Assembly (NCBI RefSeq): GCF_000278275.1
Contig: NZ_JH725147.1
Location: forward strand, 1 to 64,000
Source of the DNA: Bartonella tamiae Th239
GTDB lineage: Bacteria > Pseudomonadota > Alphaproteobacteria > Rhizobiales > Rhizobiaceae
Direction of reading: 5' to 3'
Length of the DNA stretch: 64,000 bases
Each line of letters begins with the position of its first letter. Position 1 is the stretch's first letter. A model generated the notes under the pieces. The model was not told the origin of the DNA. It saw only the letters and a program-made list of their open reading frames with translations, and did no database searches. Below are positions 42,567 through 49,617 of the stretch, in pieces. Made by a program: the position numbers and the translations under genes.

Positions 42567-43157
42567 ATGGCGAATAGAAGCGGCAAAACTATTCTTAATT
42601 TTGGTGAAAATCGATATGTCTTTAAAATTGGTTATGGTCAAATAAAAGACATTCAAGATAGTGTTGATGCTGGCCCATTTTTTATCTTAGATAGTTTTTT
42701 AAACGGTGAATATAGGATAGATTATATCCGTGAAGTTATTCGTTACGGATTGGTCGGTGGTGGCATTCATGAAATTGAAGCTTTAAAAATAGTTGAATGT
42801 TATGTGGAAGATATCGACAATTATTCTTTGCATAATAATGCTCTTATTGCCTCTGTTATTCTTTCTTCTGCCATACAAGGCGCACCAGAAGAGGATAAAT
42901 CTATAAAAAGAAATGCAAGGGGCGATGGTTCTAATGAACCGCCCCTTTCAAATGGTAAAATACGATTTTCAAGCGTTTATGGCGCTGGTGCTGTTATTGG
43001 ATTTACACCAATGCAGATTGATCAAATGTCAATTTGGGAATTTAATGCAGCCATTGAAGGTTATATTGCAGCCAATTCTGCGAGTGATAAAAGTGGAACA
43101 AAGCTTACCGCGGAAGAGGCAGAAGAACTTGCAGCGGATATATTGGCAATTAGTTAG
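42567..43157 (+). CDS. Tail assembly chaperone, two-domain fusion (copy 1)
   Basis: 196 aa from ATG 42567. The N-terminal half (about 1-105) is a gene-transfer-agent-type tail chaperone (FGENRYVFKIGYGQIKDIQD, VDAGPFFILDSFLNGEYRID, GLVGGGIHEIEALK). The C-terminal half (about 130-196, FTPMQIDQMSIWEFNAAIEG) looks like the second chaperone domain usually made separately or by frameshift. Here both are in one frame. It protects the tape measure during tail assembly. A diverged copy of the N-terminal half is at 43782. Confidence 0.8.
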   Translation: MANRSGKTILNFGENRYVFKIGYGQIKDIQDSVDAGPFFILDSFLNGEYRIDYIREVIRYGLVGGGIHEIEALKIVECYVEDIDNYSLHNNALIASVILSSAIQGAPEEDKSIKRNARGDGSNEPPLSNGKIRFSSVYGAGAVIGFTPMQIDQMSIWEFNAAIEGYIAANSASDKSGTKLTAEEAEELAADILAIS

Positions 43158-43180
43158 TTTTTATTAATAATTTTAAAAGC

Positions 43181-43741
43181 CTAATTCATTTGTAAATTTG
43201 TACCGCGCCACATGTCTTCTTCTGGAAGATATTTCATTAAAATAGTATAACTTGATTGAATACGCCCTCCAAAACTATTTGTTGCTGAAACATATCCAAA
43301 AACAGAGAATTGACAATTTTTTCTTTTGTCAACATGATAATTATTTGGAAATTTAGCGGAGCTTGGGTCTTTTAAAGAACGTTTTACAAAGGCCTTAGAC
43401 TTTATGTATGCGAAATCCTTATCATTGCACCATTTATCAGCTCTTTTTTTAAGCATATTTTCCTTTTCTTCTTTTGCTTTTTTTACAAGAAAGACTTCTC
43501 TTTTTTCATTCGTCCAATCATCTGCATTAATTATTCCAGCTTCTTTGGCGTTTCTTTTATCCGAAGCGTTTAAAAAACCTTCTGAAATAGCAGTTTTATC
43601 TGCTTCGCGACTACCCATTATCGCCATAACAAAACCAGCAATGATAAATATAAAAAAAAGCTTTCTATGACCTTTAATAAAAAGAAAGACAATTGCCAAA
43701 AGGCAGCAAATAAAAAAAGCAAATATATAGTAAATTTCCAT
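43181..43741 (-). CDS. Antisense membrane protein (moron) inside the tail module
   Basis: 186 aa from ATG 43741, with AGGA upstream. Two hydrophobic segments at about 3-23 and 28-45 (YYIFAFFICCLLAIVFLFI; LFFIFIIAGFVMAI), a charged helical middle, and a C-terminal domain with VKRSLKDPSSAKFPNNY and GYVSATNSFGG, a pattern shared by many small exported or membrane proteins of unknown role. It is read against the late operon, with a perfect TATAAT (minus 43766-43761) of its own, so it can be expressed in the lysogen. A surface or exclusion function is inferred. Confidence 0.75.
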   Translation of the reverse strand: MEIYYIFAFFICCLLAIVFLFIKGHRKLFFIFIIAGFVMAIMGSREADKTAISEGFLNASDKRNAKEAGIINADDWTNEKREVFLVKKAKEEKENMLKKRADKWCNDKDFAYIKSKAFVKRSLKDPSSAKFPNNYHVDKRKNCQFSVFGYVSATNSFGGRIQSSYTILMKYLPEEDMWRGTNLQMN

Positions 43742-43781
43742 AAAAAATCCTAATCTTTTAATTATAGAGTGATAAAGAAGT

Positions 43782-44120
43782 ATGTCCAAAGAAATGTCAA
43801 TAATAGAAAGCTTTGGAGATAAAGACTATATCTTCAAACTGAATTATAAAACGATGATAATCGTCCAAAATGAAATTGATGCTGGTCCATTGGTTATTTT
43901 AAAATCTATTCTCAATGGCACTTTTAAAGTTGAACATATTTCAACAATTTTACAATGGGCGCTTGTCGGTGGCGGTCTTACAGCAAATGAAGCTTTAAAA
44001 CTTGTTAAAATATACGTTCAAGATATGCCGATTAATGATAATCTTGAATTGGCGATGAAAATTATGTCAGCCGCTATTTATGGGCGTGAAGAAAATAGCA
44101 AATCCAATGAAAAGTCTTGA
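43782..44120 (+). CDS. Tail assembly chaperone (copy 2, N-terminal domain only)
   Basis: 112 aa, clearly paralogous to the first half of the protein at 42567 (FGDKDYIFKLNYKTMIIVQN, EIDAGPLVILKSILNGTFKV, ALVGGGLTANEALKLVKIYV). It lacks the second domain. The antisense membrane gene lies between the two copies. It could cover the tape measure alone, as in phages where the short form is the more abundant product. Confidence 0.82.
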   Translation: MSKEMSIIESFGDKDYIFKLNYKTMIIVQNEIDAGPLVILKSILNGTFKVEHISTILQWALVGGGLTANEALKLVKIYVQDMPINDNLELAMKIMSAAIYGREENSKSNEKS

Positions 44121-44122
44121 TT

Positions 44123-44539
44123 ATGCGTTATGTTATTGGATTGGAAAACATAGAAAAACGTCTTGAATTAATAAAAAAAGCGGCAAAAGAGAAAACAGCC
44201 CCTGTTATATTAGAAAGTGCCAATAAGATTGCCGACGATGCAAGATCACTCGTTCCAAATGATACAGGAAATTTAAAAGACAGTATACGTGTTGAACATG
44301 GTGATACACCTTTACAATATTTCGTGAAGGCTGGTGGTGAAGCCACAACACGACAAATTAGAAATGGTACAGATGCCACTTATGATTATGCTGCGGCCGT
44401 TGAATATGGAACCACAAAAAATGACGCTCAACCTTTTTTTTGGCCAGCCTACCGTCTGAATAAAAAGAAAGTCAGAGCGCGCATAAGAAGAAAAATATCA
44501 ACTGAAATTCGGAAGGCATGGAAAAATGTCACAGACTGA
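44123..44539 (+). CDS. HK97 gp10-family head-tail protein
   Basis: 138 aa from ATG 44123. ANKIADDARSLVPNDTGNLK, DSIRVEHGD, and AAAVEYGTTKNDAQPFFWPA are standard for the HK97-gp10 family. It is normally placed before the tail terminator gene; here it lies after the chaperones and directly before the tape measure, a rearranged position. Confidence 0.88.
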   Translation: MRYVIGLENIEKRLELIKKAAKEKTAPVILESANKIADDARSLVPNDTGNLKDSIRVEHGDTPLQYFVKAGGEATTRQIRNGTDATYDYAAAVEYGTTKNDAQPFFWPAYRLNKKKVRARIRRKISTEIRKAWKNVTD

Positions 44540-47120
44540 TGATGCAAGATTAGCGGTTTTGCTTGAAGCGCGTCTTAATGATTTTGAACGTTCTTTAAAT
44601 CGTGCGCAAAAGACATTTGCTAGTCGTGCATCTTCGATGGAGAAAACAGCAGAACGTACAAGAAAAAAGATAGAAGGCACGTTTTCTGGTCTAGGAAATA
44701 ATTTATTATCCACTGTATCAAGATTTGCGTTACCTATTATTGGCATCGGTTCTATCGCTGGACTTACAAAATATGCAGATACTTGGAGTGATTTAAACGC
44801 GCGACTTGCAAATAGTACAGGTTCAACAGAAGCGGCTGCAGCAACAATGCAACGTTTAAGTGATGTTGCTGATCGCACCTATTCAAGTCTTGAAACAACT
44901 GTCAATAGTTTCATTGAAAATTCACGCGCTTTAAAAGATTTAGGACTTAATACAAAGCAACAGCTTGATTATACGGAAGCTTTAAATAACGCGCTTGTTG
45001 TTAGTGCGGCAAGAGGTGAACGAGCAAGAGCCGTACAAAACGCACTTTCAAAAGCAATGGCGGCAGGACGTCTATCAGGTCAAAATTTAAATACTGTGAT
45101 ACAATCTGGCGGTCGTGTTGCAGAAGTCCTTGCAGATGAAATGGGGGTAACAGTTTCTCAACTTGCTGTATTAGGTCGGCAAGGAAAAATTACTGGCGAC
45201 GTTATTTTTTCTGCACTGATAAAAAACATGGCAAAGTTGAGGGAAGAAGCTGAAAATATGCCTTCAACCATTGAGGATGGCTTCCAAAGACTTGGAAATG
45301 CACTGTTAAAATTTGTTGGTAGTCTTGATCAAGCAACAGGTATTACGGGTGCTGTTGCAAATGGGCTTATCTTTATTAGTGAAAATATGGGCGCTATTGC
45401 GACGGGGGCGGCCGCTGCCGCTGTTGTTTTATTAAGTACGAATACAGCCTATATTTCAAGTCTTAAAAGAGTTATTGCAACTCAAGTCGCCGCTATTGCT
45501 ACTAATCCCTATCTCTTAATTGCCGCAGCAATAGGCACAGCTGTTACGGCTTTGGTTGCTTTTTCAGATGAAATTAAACCTATAAAAGGTGAAATGGGAA
45601 CATTAAGCGATTATTCAGCAGTGATTTGGGATGACATTAAAACACAAGTTGGTGAGGCGTGGAAAGTTATTTCAGATTTGACACATAAATTAATAGATAT
45701 GATTACACAAGGTTTAGAAGGAATGGGACTTTCTTGGGAAGATGTTATGAAAGGTATTAAAAAATATTATAATACAATAATCGGTTTATTTCTTGGAATG
45801 GCCAAGGGATTTATAACAACATTTACAAAACTTCCTCAAGCGATAGCTGATGGTGTTATCTCATCAATGAACCGCATGATACAGTTGGTTGAAGATGGTT
45901 TAAATTCAATTATTCGCGCGACCAATAAAGCCATAAGTGCAATTAACAATATATCTGGTGTTGTTGGTGTGGAAGTTGGGGTAATTGCCGAAATAAACTT
46001 ACAAAAATTAGAAAATCGATTTGCAGGTGCAGGGAGAAGAGCTGCGGAAGCCTATCAAGATGCTTTTAATCAACTTAACCGTGATTTTATTGGTGACTCT
46101 GATTGGATAGATCATACTAGAAGAAGAGCAAATGAAAGGGCAGAAGCAAGAAATAAAAAATTAGAAGAGGAACAAGCCAAGGCTTCCCTATCTAAAAATT
46201 CATCTGGTGGTCAATCGACTATAAGTGATTTAGACAAAGAGATTGCAAAAATCAAAGAACACACAAAAGCTTTGCAAGATCAAGCTAAAATACAGGCGCA
46301 AATTGACCCATTAGCAAATGACTATGAATATACATTAACCAAGCTTACAACCATACAACAACTTTATAATGCAGCAACCAAAGCAGGCTTAACAGTAACG
46401 CCAGAAATGGCACAAAGCTTTGAGGTTTTAGCAGAAAAAGCAGCTCAAGCTGAAGTGGAAGTTAATAAGATTAAAGCAGCTCAAGATGAGCTTGTTAAAA
46501 AAATAGCCGAAGTCAAAGATATTTCACGAGATATGACAAGAACATTTATTGATGGAATGATTGACGGTAAATCGGCTACAGAAGCTTTGGGTGATGCTGT
46601 TTTAAGACTTGGACAACGATTGCTTGATGCTGGTTTGGATAGTATTTTTGACACCATTTTTCAATCGGCAGGCGGTAGAAAAGGTGGTGGTTTTCTTTCA
46701 GGCATTCTGGGCTTTGATAAAGGTGGCTATACTGGTGACGGTGGCAAATATCAACCTGCAGGAATTGTTCATAAGGGTGAAGTCGTTTGGTCGCAAAGCG
46801 ATGTTAAAAAATGGGGTGGTGCAAGAGCTGTTGATGCGATGCGCCGTGGTTATGCTCATGGAGGAATAGCAGGAATGCCTTCAAGAATGGCTATTCCAAA
46901 TATTCCGTCACCTTCATTTTTAAGAACAATGAGCCAAGACACACAAAGAGCGATAAAGGTTGATGTAACGCCCTCGCCTTATTTCGATGTCAAGGTAAGT
47001 GAAATATCAGATCAACGCATTCGATCAGCCGCACCAACAATTATTAATCAATCTGTGTCGCAATCTGATCGAAAATTTGCACAAAATTATCAAGATTCTT
47101 TAGACAGAAGTATTTTATAA
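44526..47120 (+). CDS. Tail tape measure protein
   Basis: 864 aa. N-terminal tape-measure domain (about 60-260, with ALNNALVVSAARGERARAVQ, LSKAMAAGRLSGQNLNTVIQ), hydrophobic segments at about 270-345 and 415-455, a long coiled coil, then GGRKGGGFLSGILGFDKGGY followed by TGDGGKYQPAGIVHKGEVVW, a common C-terminal feature. Its length fixes tail length and it may help DNA entry. Confidence 0.93.
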   Translation: MSQTDDARLAVLLEARLNDFERSLNRAQKTFASRASSMEKTAERTRKKIEGTFSGLGNNLLSTVSRFALPIIGIGSIAGLTKYADTWSDLNARLANSTGSTEAAAATMQRLSDVADRTYSSLETTVNSFIENSRALKDLGLNTKQQLDYTEALNNALVVSAARGERARAVQNALSKAMAAGRLSGQNLNTVIQSGGRVAEVLADEMGVTVSQLAVLGRQGKITGDVIFSALIKNMAKLREEAENMPSTIEDGFQRLGNALLKFVGSLDQATGITGAVANGLIFISENMGAIATGAAAAAVVLLSTNTAYISSLKRVIATQVAAIATNPYLLIAAAIGTAVTALVAFSDEIKPIKGEMGTLSDYSAVIWDDIKTQVGEAWKVISDLTHKLIDMITQGLEGMGLSWEDVMKGIKKYYNTIIGLFLGMAKGFITTFTKLPQAIADGVISSMNRMIQLVEDGLNSIIRATNKAISAINNISGVVGVEVGVIAEINLQKLENRFAGAGRRAAEAYQDAFNQLNRDFIGDSDWIDHTRRRANERAEARNKKLEEEQAKASLSKNSSGGQSTISDLDKEIAKIKEHTKALQDQAKIQAQIDPLANDYEYTLTKLTTIQQLYNAATKAGLTVTPEMAQSFEVLAEKAAQAEVEVNKIKAAQDELVKKIAEVKDISRDMTRTFIDGMIDGKSATEALGDAVLRLGQRLLDAGLDSIFDTIFQSAGGRKGGGFLSGILGFDKGGYTGDGGKYQPAGIVHKGEVVWSQSDVKKWGGARAVDAMRRGYAHGGIAGMPSRMAIPNIPSPSFLRTMSQDTQRAIKVDVTPSPYFDVKVSEISDQRIRSAAPTIINQSVSQSDRKFAQNYQDSLDRSIL

Positions 47121-47139
47121 AGTTGCGGATTTATTTGAT

Positions 47140-47739
47140 ATGATAACATTACCAAAAATTGATTATAGTTTTAGTCATTTTGAAATACAAAGATATGTGT
47201 CGCAATCTCAAAGTAATAGCGGACTGATAAATATTTATGAATATTCAGACCCTCGTTGGAAAGTAACTCTGACAACACGACCATTAAGATATTCAGATGG
47301 ACAAATGATTGATGCTTGGTTCCAATCTTTGCGAGGTGGCGTAAAACCTGTTCTTTTGAGTTCACCGCATTATTGCCAACCGCGCGCACATATTGGCAAT
47401 AATGGTGCAGAAAAACAAAATGGCACCTTGATTGCAATTGAAAATAAAACCAAACTTACAATTGGGGGTAGCAACTCTTCACTACAACTATCAGCTGGTG
47501 ATTATGTTTCATTTTCATACAACACTACGCATGCATTAGGAATGGTTTTAGATGCATCAAGAAATAACGCAAATATTATTGTAAATATCGAACCATCTTT
47601 ACCTGATTATATAAAAACTGGTGCGACAGTTTATTTTGATCGTGCGGAAATTTTAACGCGTCCGATATGGGAAGATTATGAAAAATGGACATGGGAAAAT
47701 CGGAGTGTTACTTTTAGTTTTATGGAGAGTTGGAAATGA
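47140..47739 (+). CDS. Distal tail protein (DUF2460-like)
   Basis: 199 aa, beta-rich. The middle shows DGQMIDAWFQSLRGGVKPVL and ALGMVLDASRNNANIIVNIE; the end is RPIWEDYEKWTWENRSVTFS. It sits between tape measure and DUF2163 as does the distal tail protein in gene-transfer-agent-like tails. Family assignment is tentative. Confidence 0.65.
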   Translation: MITLPKIDYSFSHFEIQRYVSQSQSNSGLINIYEYSDPRWKVTLTTRPLRYSDGQMIDAWFQSLRGGVKPVLLSSPHYCQPRAHIGNNGAEKQNGTLIAIENKTKLTIGGSNSSLQLSAGDYVSFSYNTTHALGMVLDASRNNANIIVNIEPSLPDYIKTGATVYFDRAEILTRPIWEDYEKWTWENRSVTFSFMESWK

Positions 47740-48311
47740 GATCACTTAGCCAACGAACCATAGACTTATTAAACCAAGGAAGAATGAAAGGTGCAGAACT
47801 TTTACGATTTGATTTTGCAAGTGGTACTTATGGTTTTTGGACTGGAAAATCAGAATTTGAATATAATGGATTAAATTATTTGCCAGGTGGCATATTGTCT
47901 ATAAGCTCAATTCCAGGACAATGGGGTTATAATGCTCAAGGACTGACGATTGAGTTGGCATCAAGCCCAAATGATGGCTTAACACCTGAAGTTCTAGCGA
48001 CGATGGATAATGAAATTTGGCATCAGCGTCCTGTAACTATTTATGAAGCTTTTTTTGATCCCGACAGTTATGAATTACTATTTGTTGAACCTCTTTATCG
48101 CGGTCTTTTAGATACATTAGAGTTTCAAGATGGTTCAGAAACAAAACTTATTGCGACATGCGAAAGCCGCGCCTTAGACAATAGCCGTGAAGGCTATAGA
48201 ATGCGCTCAATGAACGATCAACATCTTATTAATTCTGGTGATAATTTTTATTCTTTTGCAGAGTCGACAGGCAAAACCGTTGTTCCATGGGGGCAAAACA
48301 GACAAGCTTAA
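47736..48311 (+). CDS. DUF2163 tail protein
   Basis: 191 aa from the ATG at 47736. GFWTGKSEFEYNGLNYLPGG, IPGQWGYNAQGLTIELAS and RGLLDTLEFQDGSETKLI are characteristic of the DUF2163/BR0599 family found in rhizobial phages and in gene transfer agents as a baseplate hub component. Normally followed immediately by the NlpC-like peptidase gene; here a porin gene intervenes. Confidence 0.85.
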   Translation: MRSLSQRTIDLLNQGRMKGAELLRFDFASGTYGFWTGKSEFEYNGLNYLPGGILSISSIPGQWGYNAQGLTIELASSPNDGLTPEVLATMDNEIWHQRPVTIYEAFFDPDSYELLFVEPLYRGLLDTLEFQDGSETKLIATCESRALDNSREGYRMRSMNDQHLINSGDNFYSFAESTGKTVVPWGQNRQA

Positions 48312-48374
48312 TATGACTTGACTTTCATTACATTGTAAGCTTTTCATAAGAAAATTTTTTTGAGGGAAAATTTC

Positions 48375-49139
48375 ATGCGCCGCATTCTTTTTGGATCTAT
48401 TGCCAGTTTTCTTATTTCTAGTCCAACATTTGCTGATGAGAATTATTCATGGGCTGGTTTTTATATTGGTGGTCAAGCTGGATGGATGCAAAATGATGTG
48501 AAATATAGTCAAAACGCACCTTTTGCCCTCAATATATTAAATGATTACACAGGTGAAAGATATGCAGAATATACACCTCTGCCTATGAATAATGAGAAAA
48601 AGAATAGTTTTTCTGGTGGTGTTTATGCTGGATATAATTTTATGCTTAGTAAGCATTTTTTATTAGGAGCAGAGGCCGATATAGCATTATATAATTATAA
48701 AAATAATGATAATTTATACATAGATAATATATATCCTTATAATTATAGTCTTAAAAAATTCTATCTTTATGAAGAAAAAGTAAAATTATCACGTTCAGTC
48801 TCTTTAAGAGCGCGTATTGGATACGCCTCTAGTCGGTTTTTAACCTTTGCAACTGCTGGTATATCATCAGGAACAGCAGACTATAATATACATATTGACG
48901 GCGCTCAAACTTCTAAAGAGGTATATGCGTCAAATAGAAAATCAATGACAGGCTACACTGTTGGTGGTGGTGTAGAATATGCATTAACAGATCATATTCT
49001 TTTGCGTTCTGAATACCGTTACACAGACTATGGTCGAAAAGGAATTAAAATTGATGGCGATCAATTTATAACTCCTGCTGAATTTAAAATTGCTCACAAA
49101 GCGCACGATGTGCGTCTTGGTATCGCCTATAAGTTTTAA
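48375..49139 (+). CDS. Outer membrane beta-barrel protein (Omp31/hemin-binding type) carried by the prophage
   Basis: 254 aa from the ATG at 48375 (GAGG upstream). A signal peptide (RRILFGSIASFLISSPTFA) is followed by the family start YSWAGFYIGGQAGWM, alternating strands, GVEYALTDHILLRSEYRYTD and the C-terminal ending RLGIAYKF with terminal Phe needed for barrel insertion. Rhizobial and Bartonella Omp31/Hbp proteins share this layout and some bind haem. It interrupts the tail module and ends with its own strong terminator, typical of a moron altering the lysogen's surface. Confidence 0.88.
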   Translation: MRRILFGSIASFLISSPTFADENYSWAGFYIGGQAGWMQNDVKYSQNAPFALNILNDYTGERYAEYTPLPMNNEKKNSFSGGVYAGYNFMLSKHFLLGAEADIALYNYKNNDNLYIDNIYPYNYSLKKFYLYEEKVKLSRSVSLRARIGYASSRFLTFATAGISSGTADYNIHIDGAQTSKEVYASNRKSMTGYTVGGGVEYALTDHILLRSEYRYTDYGRKGIKIDGDQFITPAEFKIAHKAHDVRLGIAYKF

Positions 49140-49162
49140 AATAGATTTATCATTAAAAACAT

Positions 49163-49189
49163 AAGAGAGCATTGGCTCTTTTTTTTTTT
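49163..49189 (+). terminator. Terminator of the porin moron
   Basis: AAGAGAGC-ATTG-GCTCTTTT hairpin followed by a T run. It isolates the porin gene from the following tail genes. Confidence 0.85.
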
Positions 49190-49203
49190 ACAAAGGATAT
49201 ATT

Positions 49204-49617
49204 ATGCGTTTATGGAACCGAGCCGATGGCTGGGCGGTGGCGCTTGGCTGTGTTGTAGAAAAACACAATGAATTGCCTTTTCAATATGGCGTTTCCGATT
49301 GTGGTCAATTTGCGGCTGATGCAATTGAAGCAGTTATAGGCAAAGATATATTAAAGCCTTATCGCCTTTACAGAACAAAAATCGGTGCCGCGAGGGTTCT
49401 TAGAAAATCAGGCTTTTTAAATCTTGGTGCACTTTTTGCCAAACATTTTAAAGAGGGTAGCCTTTCTCTCGCAATGCGCGGTGATATTGGTGTTGTCGAT
49501 TATCAAGGCGAATTATGTGCAGGTGTTTTTACAGGTACAGGATTTGCCTGCAAAGGTGAAAATGGCATTATATTTGCTGATTATAGCCAGATAGAACGTG
49601 TTTTTGAGGTAGGATAA
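49204..49617 (+). CDS. NlpC/P60-like tail peptidase (DUF6950-like)
   Basis: 137 aa. The cysteine segment FQYGVSDCGQFAADAIEAVI with the later GDIGVVDYQGELCAGVFTG fits the papain-like peptidase fold of tail proteins that degrade cell wall on infection. A classical second catalytic His is not obvious, so activity is not certain. Next to the J-like protein as expected. Confidence 0.78.
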   Translation: MRLWNRADGWAVALGCVVEKHNELPFQYGVSDCGQFAADAIEAVIGKDILKPYRLYRTKIGAARVLRKSGFLNLGALFAKHFKEGSLSLAMRGDIGVVDYQGELCAGVFTGTGFACKGENGIIFADYSQIERVFEVG

